A stretch of 64,000 nt of DNA from Streptomyces actuosus (GTDB lineage: Bacteria; Actinomycetota; Actinomycetes; Streptomycetales; Streptomycetaceae). Positions 37,248 to 46,418 of the stretch are shown here, piece by piece; within the stretch, counting starts at the first letter, position 1; each line of letters begins with the position of its first letter. Under the pieces are notes generated by a model. The model was not told the origin of the DNA. It searched no databases and worked only from the letters and a program-made list of their open reading frames with translations. Both the position numbers and the translations under genes were made by a program. The DNA is taken from contig NZ_JAFFZS010000006.1 of the NCBI RefSeq assembly GCF_016921115.1, positions 186,001-250,000 on the forward strand, given 5' to 3'.

Positions 37248-40097
37248 GTGACCGTGCCACGGGACTTCCAGGAGCCTGCGAGGTGCCGCCCCGACCTGGT
37301 CATCGGCCGGGAGGAGCTGTTCACCGCCGCGCGGGAGCAGCTCGCCTCCGGCGGCAGCGTGCTGCTCCACGGGCCCGCCGGAATTGGAAAGTCGACCGTG
37401 CTGCGGGCATTGGCCGCGGATTACGGCCAGGCGGCCCGCACCGTCCTGCGCTGCTCGGCCACCGAGTCCGAATCCCACCTCCCCTTCCTCGCCCTGGCCG
37501 ACCTCTTCGGCCTGGTCCTCCCGGACATCGCCGACCAGCTCCCCGCCGCCCAGCGCGACGCCCTGGAGTCCGCGCTCACCGGCCGCGGCGAACCCACGTT
37601 GCGCCGCGACGGCCTGGCCCTGCGACTGGCCGTGCTCTCCGCGCTGCGCGTGCTCGCCGCCGACGGCCCCGTCCTGATCGTCGCCGACGACCTGCAGTGG
37701 CTGGACGCGGCCAGCGCCGAACTGCTCGGCTTCGCCGCCCGCCGCCTCGGCGACACCCCCGTGCAGATGGTCTGCGCCGCCCGCACCGAGGGCCAGGAGT
37801 ACGACCGGCACCTGAACGCCTCCCCACCGAACACCCTCGCCGTCCGGCTCGGCCCCTTCACCCGCACCCAGGTCTCCACCCTGCTCGACGCCCGCGGCTA
37901 CACCGGCCTGTCCCGCTCCACGCTCCGCGACATCCACCGCACCAGCGGCGGCAACCCCCTCTTCGCCCTCGAACTGGGCCGCGCCCTCAGCGAGAACCCC
38001 ACCCCACCCCGCCCCGGCGAGCCCCTGCCGGTACCCACCTCCCTGCGGGCACTCGTCCTCAGCCGCCTCGACATGCTCTCCGAGGAAGCCCGGCGCACCC
38101 TGCTCGTGGCCAGCGCCGGAGCCCGCCCCACACCGGCCCTCCTGCACGCCGCCGGCCGCGAGAACGCCGAGGCCGAGTGCGCCCAGGCCGCAGCGCTCGG
38201 CCTGCTCACCACCGACCCCGAGGGCCCGACCGTACGGTTCGCCCATCCGCTGATCTCCGCCGCGCTCTACGCGGAGGCACCCGCCCAGGAACGGCGGGCC
38301 GCCCACGCCACGCTGTCCACCGCCGCCTCGGACCCCATCGAACGAGCCCGGCACCTCGCCCTCGCCACCATCGGCACCGACCCGAAGGTCGCCGCCCGGC
38401 TCGCCGAGGCCGCCGCCCTCGCCCGCGACCGCGGCGCGCCCTCCGTGGCCGCCTCCCTGGGGCTGCTCGCCGCCCGGCACACCCCCACCGGAAGCGTCCC
38501 CGGCGCGGACGAGCGACGCCTGCAGGCAGCCGAGGACGCCATCACCGCCGGCGAGGTCGACCTGGCCCGCGACATCGCACGCGAGGTGCTCACCCGCGCC
38601 ACCTCACCCGCCCAGCGCGTGCGCGCGTGGATGGTCGTGATCGAGTCCGCCGGACAGGCCCTCGCCGACGTCGACGCCGTCTTCCCGCAGGCACTCGCCG
38701 ACGCCGGCGACGACCCGCGCCTGCTCGCCCTCGTCCACTACCAGCTGGCCTGGCGCGGCCTCGTCGTCGAGGGCGACTTCGCCGAAGCCCGCCAGGAGGC
38801 CGCCCACGCCGCCGAACTGGCCGCCCGCGGCGCGGACCGGCGCACCGAACTGATGGCACTCGCCCTGCAGGCCTCCACCGAGACCCTGATGGGCCACCCC
38901 GACGCCCCCACGACCGTCAGACGCGCCCTGCGGGAACCGCAGGACCCCTACGTGAGCTGCCACCACAACGGCCCCCGCGCCGCCCGCTTCCGCTGGCTCG
39001 TGATGAGCGACCAGTTGCCCGAGGCCCGCACCACGATCAGCGGACTGCTCCGCGAGGTCCGCCAGCGCGGCATGGTCGAGAGCGAGGTCCACTTCCTGCG
39101 GGCCCTCGCCGAGACGGAACTCCTCACCGGCCACTGCGGACGGGCCCTGGACCTGTCCCGCGAGAGCCTGCGGCTCGCCCGCGACTCCGGCATCGGCGAG
39201 GGCGCCTCCGCCATGCTCGCCTCCCTCGCCGAGGCCTCCGGCGGCGACGTCGACCGGGCACTGGCCCTCGCCAGGGAGGCCGCGCGGCACGCCGAGGAGG
39301 ACGGCGACCAGATGTACCTCTCCCGCGCCCTCGCCGCGCTCGGCTACGCCCGCCTCGTCGCCGGGGACGCGCAGGCCGCCATCGTCGCCCTGCGCCGCGT
39401 AAGGGAGTTGGAGCAGGGCCTGGGCGTCACCGACCCCGCCCGCGGCCGCTGGCACGGCGACCTGGCCGAGGCCCTGGTCGCCGTCGGAGAGATCACCGAG
39501 GCGCAGGAACTCGTCGACGTCACCCGCGAGCACGCCCTGCGCCTGGGCCGCGAGAGCGTGCTGGCCGTCCTGGACCGCGCGGAAGCCCTCGTACGCGCCG
39601 CCCGCGGCGATCTGGACGCCGCCGTCGCCCGCCTGACGTCCGTTCAGGACCGGCTGAGCAAACTGGGATACGGCCTGGAGGAGGCCCGGACCGCCTTCGC
39701 GCTCGCCCGGCTGCGCACCCAGCCCCGCCCCCTCGGCACCGCCCGGACGGCGACCACACCCGCACCGGGTCCGACGTCGTACGACGAGGCGGCCCGGCTC
39801 TTCCGGCGCTGCCGCGCGGTGCCGTGGGTACGACAGGTCGAGGCGGCCGCCACGGCGGGCCCCACCGCACCGCAGGCACCGGCGCCGGGGAAGGAGTCGG
39901 CCCTGGAGGGACTGGCGTCCATGGAACGCCAGGTCGCCGCGCTGGTCATGGAGGGCGCGACCAACCGGGAGATCGCCTCGCGCCTCTTCATCAGCGTCAA
40001 GACCGTCGAGGCGACCCTGACCCGCGTCTACCGCAAGCTCGGGATCCGGTCACGGGTGGACATCGTCCGCTTGGCGGCGGGACGCCACGCCAAGTGA
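37248..40097 (+). CDS. large ATP-binding LuxR-family regulator (LAL)
   Basis: 949 aa. The GTG at 37248 is chosen for GGAGGGAG just upstream. Residues 42-50 are the Walker A motif GPAGIGKST; Walker B is VLIVADDLQWLDA (about residues 145-157). A TPR-like helical repeat region fills about 400-860 (LARDIAREVL, LAYHAAELAAR, ALDLSRESLRLARDSG), followed by the C-terminal LuxR HTH NREIASRLFISVKTVEATLTRVYRKLGIR. LAL proteins are ATP-dependent activators found beside catabolic and antibiotic genes. No adjacent target operon is obvious, and no HTH residue looks disturbed. A possible promoter TTGAAT-N17-TGTTAT lies at 37140-37168. Confidence 0.88.
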   Translation: MTVPRDFQEPARCRPDLVIGREELFTAAREQLASGGSVLLHGPAGIGKSTVLRALAADYGQAARTVLRCSATESESHLPFLALADLFGLVLPDIADQLPAAQRDALESALTGRGEPTLRRDGLALRLAVLSALRVLAADGPVLIVADDLQWLDAASAELLGFAARRLGDTPVQMVCAARTEGQEYDRHLNASPPNTLAVRLGPFTRTQVSTLLDARGYTGLSRSTLRDIHRTSGGNPLFALELGRALSENPTPPRPGEPLPVPTSLRALVLSRLDMLSEEARRTLLVASAGARPTPALLHAAGRENAEAECAQAAALGLLTTDPEGPTVRFAHPLISAALYAEAPAQERRAAHATLSTAASDPIERARHLALATIGTDPKVAARLAEAAALARDRGAPSVAASLGLLAARHTPTGSVPGADERRLQAAEDAITAGEVDLARDIAREVLTRATSPAQRVRAWMVVIESAGQALADVDAVFPQALADAGDDPRLLALVHYQLAWRGLVVEGDFAEARQEAAHAAELAARGADRRTELMALALQASTETLMGHPDAPTTVRRALREPQDPYVSCHHNGPRAARFRWLVMSDQLPEARTTISGLLREVRQRGMVESEVHFLRALAETELLTGHCGRALDLSRESLRLARDSGIGEGASAMLASLAEASGGDVDRALALAREAARHAEEDGDQMYLSRALAALGYARLVAGDAQAAIVALRRVRELEQGLGVTDPARGRWHGDLAEALVAVGEITEAQELVDVTREHALRLGRESVLAVLDRAEALVRAARGDLDAAVARLTSVQDRLSKLGYGLEEARTAFALARLRTQPRPLGTARTATTPAPGPTSYDEAARLFRRCRAVPWVRQVEAAATAGPTAPQAPAPGKESALEGLASMERQVAALVMEGATNREIASRLFISVKTVEATLTRVYRKLGIRSRVDIVRLAAGRHAK

Positions 40098-40649
40098 GCC
40101 CGGGCGGGGAGACGCGCCACGCCGGCCGAAGCCGGCGGGGGGACGTGCCACGCCGGCTTCAGACCGCCGCGCCGACGGGGACCGGCGCCCGGACCGCTGC
40201 CCCGGCTCAGGCCGGTGGGTGACCGCCGCGCCCGGCGAGACCGACGGAGGGACCGCTGCGCCGACGGGGACCGGCGGGCCGAGGCGCCAGGCCGCGCGAG
40301 ACCCGAGGGTGACGTGGCACGCCCGGTGAGCGGCGGGGTGACCGCCACGTCGGCTGAGATCGGCGGATCGCGTGCCGTGCCCGGTGAGACCGGTGGGGTG
40401 ACCGCCACGCCGGTCCCAAGCGGGTTCGGTGCGGGCGGGCCGAACAGGCGACCGAGGGTTTTCCCTGCCCAACTCCGTTAGGGGGTTCCCTCATTGGGCC
40501 GGCCGCGGCGCCGCCCTAGTGTAAAGGTGTGCCGCTCGCCGGGGCACACGGGGGCAGGTCCGATCCCCCGGCTCGAACAGCCGGAGGAACCCGAACCCGC
40601 CACCGCGTCACTCCGTCGAACCCCCCACCGGCAACACCTGAGGAGACGC
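40098..40649. repeat. degenerate GC-rich repeats, non-coding
   Basis: From about 40100 to 40420 the sequence is built from imperfect copies of about 60 bases with the core GGGTGACCGCCACG; exact 15-base copies lie at 40335 and 40395 (60-base spacing). A second exact repeat (CGCCGACGGGGACCGGCG) is at 40170 and 40259. Read on the minus strand, they give repeated AVTPPxxxG units, which I do not take as a gene. 40480-40649 looks like the upstream region of the protease remnant. Confidence 0.5.
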
Positions 40650-41110
40650 ATGTCCGGGCCCACCCGCGCACGACGGAATGCAGCGACGGCATTCCTCGGC
40701 ACCCTGCGCGCAGTGGCCGCCCCCTCCTCCCGGTCGAGCGGCACGCACGTCGCCGCGGGCGCACCCGCCCGCGTCCCGGCACGGAGCACCACGCCGGAGC
40801 ATCCCGCCTCCTCCCTCCGGACGCGACCGCGACCGTCCCGGCCGTGTCCGACCCCAACTGCAGCAACCCGTACGGCTCCGCCCCCGCCGCGGACGCCACG
40901 GTGTGTGCCGGACACCCGTCCGGCGACCTGGACACCTGCCAGGACGACAGCGGCGGTCCCCTGTTCATCGGGGGCGTCCTGGCAGGAACCACTTCCTGGG
41001 GGGAGGAGTGTGCGGGGGTCGGTCAGCCGGGTGTCCTCACCCGGCTGACCACCCACCGCGCCCTCGTGACCGCGCGGACGCGCCGGTCGCCCCAGAAGTC
41101 TCCTGAGCAT
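40650..41110 (+). pseudogene. trypsin-like serine protease remnant
   Basis: An ATG with GAGGAG opens a leader (MSGPTRARRNAATAFLG..., resembling a signal region) that soon loses coding quality. In another frame, from about 40845, a protease C-terminus is legible: ATVCAGHPSGDLDTCQDDSGGPL, then LAGTTSWGEECAGVGQPGVLTRL. The catalytic Ser is in DSGGP; the preceding Gly of CQGDSGGP has become Asp. The His and Asp parts of the triad are absent, and no stop follows where the protease should end. Large internal deletion plus frameshift: not a working enzyme. Confidence 0.7.
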
Positions 41111-41290
41111 CCCTCAGGTGAAAACCAGGGGGGCGTTGCGAGCTTCCACGAGCAGCCCGCAACGTCCCCCTCTCCATCCCCGGGAACCCGCCCGGCCCGC
41201 CCGGGCACCGGCGGGGAGGGCCCACCGCGGCGCCCGCGCCTGCTTCCCCCGCCCTCCCCGCCTCCCCCGCTCGCGGCGTCTCGTAGGCGA

Positions 41291-42397
41291 TCAGGTCCGC
41301 ACGGCGGCGAAGCGAATGTCGTGTCGCGTCTGCGGGTGCATGACCTGCAGCATCCGCTCGGCCTCCGTCATGACCGCGTCCCGTTCGGCCCGGCCCAGCG
41401 GGCCGAACGCCTCGATGACGAGCGCCTCCTCGCGCAGGGCCCACAGCCCGGCCACGAAACCGTCGACGAGGAAGGTGCGGTGCGCCTGGTTGCCCTGCCG
41501 GTTGCGGCCCCGGTACTCGGGCGGGACGACGCGGACCCGGTCCGCGTGGGACAGCAGCAGGTTGTCGAACTCGGGCAGGAAGCGGGGCGGGGCCGGCGTC
41601 TCCGGGTCGGGGCGCGGGGCCTCGGGCAGGTCGAACAACTCGACGCCGGCGGGGTCGCGGAAGACGGCCAGTTCGGGACGGAGTCGTTCGCATGCCTGCC
41701 GCAGCCGGGTCAGCCCGACCCAGGCCTGCATGTCCTTGACGGAGGCCGGGCCGAAGGCCCCGAGGTAGCGCCGCACGACGGTGTCCGGGGAGAGCGCCGG
41801 TAGAGCGGGGCGACCGAGCCAGTGCTCGGCGGTGGTCAGGGCGACCCGCCCGGTCTCCCCCCACAGGCCCCGCGGGACGACCTGTACGAGAGGCAGCCGA
41901 CAGCGGGCGGCGACACCGAGCGCTTGCGGGTCGGCCTCCGGCCACTCGGCACCGAGCGCCTCGCGCAACTGCTGCGGGGTGCGCGGCTCGGCCTCGACGA
42001 GGGCGCGGGCCAGCGCGGCGAGCCGGTCGAGGTCGACGTTCACGAGCCCCTCGCGGAAGACGCCCAGTTCCCGCTCCCGGGCAGGCTGGGCGAACTGGGT
42101 GAGGGCGAGGCAGTCTTCGGCGGTGTGGGTGTGGATGGTGGAACGCAAGCTGACGATCCGCACCACCTCGCGGCCGGCCATGGGCCGGGCCAGGTCGCCC
42201 GGGGCGAATCCTTCGAGGCGGGCAGCGAGCGCATAGTACGGCGGCGCAACGTTCTGCGCCTGCAGCCCCAGGAGATGCCCGACCGCGTCCAGCACGGTTC
42301 GGCCCGCACGGCGCAACAGCAACTGGCGCTCCAGCGTGGCGCGGTTGAGGGTGCGGATACCGAGGACGGGGGCCGGGGGCGTCGTCGTCTGCCTCAT
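41291..42397 (-). CDS. HTH_42 winged-helix protein, AlkZ-like DNA glycosylase candidate
   Basis: 368 aa, ATG start. Winged-helix HTH_42 architecture with RTLNRATLERQLLLRRAG at the N-terminus, then HLLGLQAQNVAPPYYAL containing Q46-A-Q48, the catalytic Q-x-Q motif described for AlkZ-type glycosylases. The middle and C-terminal parts (SLRSTIHTHTAEDCLAL, RYLGAFGPASVKDMQAWVGLTRLR, FLVDGFVAGLWAL) also match the family. AlkZ enzymes excise bulky or crosslinked alkylated bases and often guard antibiotic producers. The family has many members without self-resistance roles, so this is a candidate only. Cytoplasmic, monocistronic. Confidence 0.72.
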   Translation of the reverse strand: MRQTTTPPAPVLGIRTLNRATLERQLLLRRAGRTVLDAVGHLLGLQAQNVAPPYYALAARLEGFAPGDLARPMAGREVVRIVSLRSTIHTHTAEDCLALTQFAQPARERELGVFREGLVNVDLDRLAALARALVEAEPRTPQQLREALGAEWPEADPQALGVAARCRLPLVQVVPRGLWGETGRVALTTAEHWLGRPALPALSPDTVVRRYLGAFGPASVKDMQAWVGLTRLRQACERLRPELAVFRDPAGVELFDLPEAPRPDPETPAPPRFLPEFDNLLLSHADRVRVVPPEYRGRNRQGNQAHRTFLVDGFVAGLWALREEALVIEAFGPLGRAERDAVMTEAERMLQVMHPQTRHDIRFAAVRT

Positions 42398-42478
42398 ACG
42401 GGCACGCTAGCGCTGTGACGGCATGGGTTCGCCGGGTTGGCGGTCGTAGCGATTGAATGCGCCTGGCCTGACCGGCCG

Positions 42479-43003
42479 TCAGATGTCACCCTGGACCAGA
42501 GCGTGCAGATGCTGGTCGTGCCATCCGTCTTCATGCAGCAGCGCGTCGCGCATCGTGCCTTCGACGGAGAAGCCGGCCTTGGTCGCTACTCGGCACGACG
42601 CCGGGTTGGCCATCGAGTGGCACAGCCGGAGCCGGTGGAGGCCGAGATCGTCAAATGCCCACCGGCTGAGGCGCTTCGTGGCCTCGACCATGACGCCGCG
42701 GCCGCGTCCTGCGGGCAGGAGCCAGTACAGGACTTCGGCGCTGCCACCAGCGAGATCGATGTCATCCATGCCGATCAAGCCCACGGCCTGGCCGCAGCCA
42801 GGGAGGGCGATGGCCCATAGGGCGCTCTGCTCGTTCTGCCAGCGCTCGTGCATGCGCTCGATACGCTTCCCTGCTTCCGCAAGCGAGGCCACGACCAGTA
42901 GGTTCCACTGGCGAATTGCCGGATCCTGACCAGCAGTCACCAAAGTGTCGGCGTCGCCGGCACGCCAGGGACGCAGCTCCAGACCGCTGGGGAGGGCGAG
43001 CAT
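42479..43003 (-). CDS. GNAT-family acetyltransferase
   Basis: 174 aa from an ATG at 43003; an in-frame extension to 43123 exists, but its sequence does not look like GNAT. The RimJ/RimL-like pattern is LELRPWRAGDADTLVTAGQDPAI, AVGLIGMDDIDLAGGSAEVLYWL, then the acetyl-CoA loop LPAGRGRGVMVEATKRL, and HRLRLCHSMANPASCRVATKAGFSVEGTMRDALLHEDGWHD. It probably acetylates a small molecule or protein N-terminus. No pathway genes adjoin. The start is uncertain because no ribosome site is strong. Confidence 0.72.
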   Translation of the reverse strand: MLALPSGLELRPWRAGDADTLVTAGQDPAIRQWNLLVVASLAEAGKRIERMHERWQNEQSALWAIALPGCGQAVGLIGMDDIDLAGGSAEVLYWLLPAGRGRGVMVEATKRLSRWAFDDLGLHRLRLCHSMANPASCRVATKAGFSVEGTMRDALLHEDGWHDQHLHALVQGDI

Positions 43004-43229
43004 GGGTTGTTCTTGCTTGGCCAGGTGGCCTGCAGGAACGACGGGCGCTATGGCTGAGGTGATCACCGCGGCATCGTGCCACAGCCCGCCATCGGACAGC
43101 GATGTCCGGGCCCCGATCATCAACCCGGCGAACGACTGCGGTCACGGCACTGGCGGGAACTCGTGCCTGCTCCACCAACCGGTCCATCGCGCGGCCGAGG
43201 CTGCCCGAGACGCCGGGCCGTGCCTCGTG

Positions 43230-43335
43230 TCAGCGACCGGTCCACACCGGGAGGCGCTTCTCGGTGAACGCAGCGGCCCCTTCACGAGCGTCGTCCGACC
43301 GAGGCCGGAGCTCCCCTCCCCTCGCTCCCAGCGAT
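43230..43335 (-). pseudogene. C-terminal scrap of an enoyl-CoA hydratase/isomerase
   Basis: The minus strand ends with SDDAREGAAAFTEKRLPVWTGR and a TGA at 43230-43232, the signature C-terminus of crotonase-family proteins (S-E-D-A-x-E-G-x-x-A-F-x-E-K-R-x-P). Upstream sequence in this and a neighbouring frame has no crotonase features, so only the tail survives. The crotonase oxyanion loops are absent. Degraded gene. Confidence 0.5.
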
Positions 43336-43676
43336 CGTCGAGCGTCCGAGACCAGCCCCCGCTTGCGGCCAGGCACCTGTTTCGCCGGATCCCGGCCCGT
43401 CGTGGAGGCAGGGACTCCTCCTGCAGCTGTCCTCGTCGAGCCCGACGCCGGCAGCTTCACCGGGCAACCGGAACTCGATGGGCATGGGCAGCGGCGCTGA
43501 CATTTCGGGCCCCCTTCCAGGGAGAGTGGATCAGAACCAACGGGTGACGTCGTCCTTGACGGAGCTGATGCCGTCGCCTTCTTGTGTTTCCCGGAGTTCG
43601 TGGGGCACAGCCGCAGGTCATCTGCGAGGCGCTGGTGGGGCGATACCTCTCCCCCGGGCCCAACGTCCCCGACCCC
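43336..43676. other. intergenic region, decayed sequence
   Basis: About 340 bases between the crotonase scrap and the copper gene with no convincing frame on either strand. Codon-position bias is weak, which fits decayed genes. Together with 40098-41110 and 43124-43335 this forms a decayed stretch around two intact genes. Confidence 0.4.
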
Positions 43677-45545
43677 TCACGGTCCGATCCGTACCGTCCT
43701 CTCGACCGTGACCTGGTCGATGTCGGAGGTGCGGACCGTGGCCCGCATCGTCCAGGTGCCGGCGATCGGCAGTTCCAGTGTGTCGCTGCCCCAGTAGCCG
43801 CCCTCGTCGGCGAGGTGGGCGTCCAGCGGGCCGATGTGGCGGTCCTGGAGGGTGAGGCTCAGGCGTAGTTCGGGGACGGTCACGGGGCTGCCGTCCGCGC
43901 CGTAGACGACGGCTTCCACGACGTTCCGGCCCACCCGGCCGGGTTCCAGGGTGATCTGGACGCGGCCGCGGCCGGCGAGCGCGGTGCTTCCGGTGTTGAA
44001 CGGGATCATGGTCAGGTTCACGTCCGGCTGGCCGGGGACCACGGGCCGTACCGACGCCGCCTCGGTGGCGGCCCGTCCGGGTTGACTGGCCGTCAGGACG
44101 GTGGTCAGGGCGAGAACCACCACGCCCACGGCCGTCTCGGCCAGGACGGAGCGGCGCAGCCTCCTCCGGTGGTCGGGGGGTTCGGGTGCGGGGTGCGGCG
44201 TGTCGTCCTCCGTGCGGCGGGCGCCGTCGGTTCCGCGGTCCGGTGGCGGCGGTCCGCCGCCGCCCACCGTGACCGGGGTCCGTTCCTGTTCGGGGACGTG
44301 GAGCAGGTGATGGGTGTAGCGGCGGGAGTGCCGGGCGACCGCGAGCATCAGCAGCACCGCCCAGGCCTTGAACGCGAGGATGCGGCCGTAGTCGGTGGTG
44401 AACAGCGCCTCGAAGGACCCCAGGCCGCGCCAGGACTGGTAGACGCCGGTGGCGGCGAGGACGGCCACCGCCGTCATGGCGATCCGGGAGAAGCGGGCGA
44501 CGGCGGTGGGCGGGAGCGGTTCCTCGGCGGGTGCCCGGTACAGCGCCGTCAGCAGTGCGGCCAGGCCGCCGAGCCATACGGTCATCGCCCCCAGGTGCAG
44601 CATCGAGGCGGCCACGGCGACCGGGACCTGGATGCCGACGGCCGCGTGGTCGGCCGCCGCCCAGGTCGCGGCCAGGGCGAGTGCCCACAGGGCCGCCGCG
44701 GTGCCGGAGCGCCGGGTGGGTGCGGTGATCGGCTGCCGGTTCCGTGCCGGGAGGGCCACGGCGAGCAGCAGGGCCAGCCGGGCCAGCAGGGCGATACCGG
44801 GCCGGCCGGCGGCCGTGTGTCGCAGCAGGCCGGGGTCCAGTGCCCCACCGGCGCCGTCGCCGCTGTCGTACGGCCCGCGCACGAGCAGCAGCAGTGCCGT
44901 GGACGCGAGCAGGGTCCACCAGCCGGCCGCGGCAAGGCGGTGCGCCGTCCGTGCGGCGGCGGGCGTGGGCCGGCAGGCGAGGACGAACACGGTGGCGCCG
45001 ATCAGCAGGGCCAGGCCGGCGTAGGCCGCGTAGCGTGCGGTGCCGTGGAGGGCGCGGACGACGGGGTCCACCGCGGGGGCGGTCGCGACCGCGCGGGTCT
45101 GCGAGGGTGCGCCGACGGAGAAGGTGAACGCGCCCGAGACGGCGTGGCCGTCGGCGGACACCACCCGCCAGGAGACGGTGTACGTGCCCCGGCCCAGGCC
45201 GTCGGTGAGGCGGACGCGGGCGGTGTCGGCTCTGCCGTCCGCGTGGGTGGGGTCGCCGGCGGTCGCCGGGCGGTTGTCGGGGTCGAGGACGCGCAGGGAA
45301 CTCTCGACCAGGGCGACGGGTTCGTCGAACGTCACCGTGACCTGCTGCGGCGCGGTCTTCAGCACCGTGCCCTCGCGGGGGTCGCTGCCCGTCATGACCG
45401 CGTGGGCGGAGGCCGGGGAGGCACCGCCGAGGAGGGACAGGGCGACGACGACGGCCGCCAGCAGCAGCGCTGCGGGGGTGCGTGCCGTGCGGCGGGCCGG
45501 TCGTGGTCGTCGGGGCAGATCTCGTAGCGGTCGTCGGCGTACCAC
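43677..45545 (-). CDS. CopC-CopD fusion, copper resistance/uptake protein
   Basis: 622 aa, GTG start. Signal (TPAALLLAAVVVALSLLGGASPASA) is cleaved before HAVMTGSDPREGTVL, placing the Cu(II)-binding His at the mature N-terminus, as in CopC. CopC's beta-barrel ends at about residue 150 (VVSADGHAVSGAFTFSVG, with a second His). About eight membrane helices follow, matching CopD (VRALHGTARYAAYAGLALL, ASMLHLGAMTVWLGG, KAWAVLLML). The C-terminal 110 residues form an extra extracytoplasmic beta domain. It probably moves copper across the membrane for cuproenzymes. Next to a YcnI gene. Confidence 0.88.
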   Translation of the reverse strand: MVRRRPLRDLPRRPRPARRTARTPAALLLAAVVVALSLLGGASPASAHAVMTGSDPREGTVLKTAPQQVTVTFDEPVALVESSLRVLDPDNRPATAGDPTHADGRADTARVRLTDGLGRGTYTVSWRVVSADGHAVSGAFTFSVGAPSQTRAVATAPAVDPVVRALHGTARYAAYAGLALLIGATVFVLACRPTPAAARTAHRLAAAGWWTLLASTALLLLVRGPYDSGDGAGGALDPGLLRHTAAGRPGIALLARLALLLAVALPARNRQPITAPTRRSGTAAALWALALAATWAAADHAAVGIQVPVAVAASMLHLGAMTVWLGGLAALLTALYRAPAEEPLPPTAVARFSRIAMTAVAVLAATGVYQSWRGLGSFEALFTTDYGRILAFKAWAVLLMLAVARHSRRYTHHLLHVPEQERTPVTVGGGGPPPPDRGTDGARRTEDDTPHPAPEPPDHRRRLRRSVLAETAVGVVVLALTTVLTASQPGRAATEAASVRPVVPGQPDVNLTMIPFNTGSTALAGRGRVQITLEPGRVGRNVVEAVVYGADGSPVTVPELRLSLTLQDRHIGPLDAHLADEGGYWGSDTLELPIAGTWTMRATVRTSDIDQVTVERTVRIGP

Positions 45546-45674
45546 TCGTCGTGTCTCCGGGGTCCTGGGGGTCGGCGGGGCGGGTGCGGGGCGAGGCCGG
45601 CGGTGGGGGGCCGTACAGGGGCCGCGGGGGCCCGGCTGTGGGCGGGGCCGACCCTGGAGGGGCGGGTGGGGCGG

Positions 45675-46418
45675 TCAGTCGGTGCGGGTGGTTCGGCGGC
45701 GGGCCAGCCACCAGCCGCCGCCCAGCGCGGTGAGCACGGCGGCGGCCGAGCCGGCGACGAGGACGGTGGAGGGGCCGTCGTCGTGCGCGGCGGCCTGTTC
45801 CTGAGCGGGTGGGTTCCCGGTGGCGGGGGTGTCCTGGCTCGTGGCGGTGGCGGGGGCGGAGTCGGGGCCGGGGGCGGAGTCGGGGCCGGCGGACGGGCCG
45901 GGCGTGTGCGGGGCCGCGCCCGGGGCCGCGGGCTTCAGTGTCAGCACAGGGGCGGGTTCCTCGGGCTCGGCGCCGTCGGTGGGCAGCTCGATCCAGCGGG
46001 AGATCTTGCCGTCGGAGTAGGTCTCGACCGTCTTGAACACGAGTTGTGCGGTGTCGGGCAACTGCCGCACCTTGATCTTGTACGCGGCGTCGACCCCGGT
46101 CTTGAGGGCGGGTCCGGCGACGGTGTAGCCGTCGGCGGAGGCCGTGAGTGTCCAGCCCTCGGGGGCGTCGGCGAGGGTGACGTCGCCGGGGGCGATGCCT
46201 TCGGGGAGGACGACGCGCACCCGGGTGAAGCCGCCGCTGTCGGACTCGGCTTCGGAGACGAAGGTCAGGGTGACGTTCTCGGCGAGAGCCTGCGGGGTGT
46301 CGGCCTCGACCTCCGCGTGGGCGGCGGCGGGGCCGGCGAGGGCGAGGACGGCCGTGAGCGCGCCGGCGCCGGCTGCCGCGGCCCGGAGCGTCGTGCGGGC
46401 GGTGTGCTGGACGGGCAA
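45675..46418 (-). CDS. YcnI-type (DUF1775) copper-associated membrane-anchored protein
   Basis: 247 aa from TTG at 46418, chosen because GAGGAG lies six bases upstream and no ATG/GTG fits. The signal ([20 protein letters not shown]) ends ...PAAAHAEVEADTPQAL, leaving His at the mature N-terminus as in YcnI copper metallochaperones. The DUF1775 domain spans to about residue 160 (GFTRVRVVLPEG, GWTLTASADGYTV, ISRWIELP). An Ala/Pro/Asp-rich linker and one C-terminal helix follow. It is upstream of the CopC-CopD gene (130 bases), so the two form a copper-handling unit. Confidence 0.85.
   Translation of the reverse strand: MPVQHTARTTLRAAAAGAGALTAVLALAGPAAAHAEVEADTPQALAENVTLTFVSEAESDSGGFTRVRVVLPEGIAPGDVTLADAPEGWTLTASADGYTVAGPALKTGVDAAYKIKVRQLPDTAQLVFKTVETYSDGKISRWIELPTDGAEPEEPAPVLTLKPAAPGAAPHTPGPSAGPDSAPGPDSAPATATSQDTPATGNPPAQEQAAAHDDGPSTVLVAGSAAAVLTALGGGWWLARRRTTRTD

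Noticed and set aside
43090..43187. N-terminal extension of the GNAT gene or a separate small gene
   Set aside because: No ribosome site and no GNAT-like sequence before residue 41 of the long frame.
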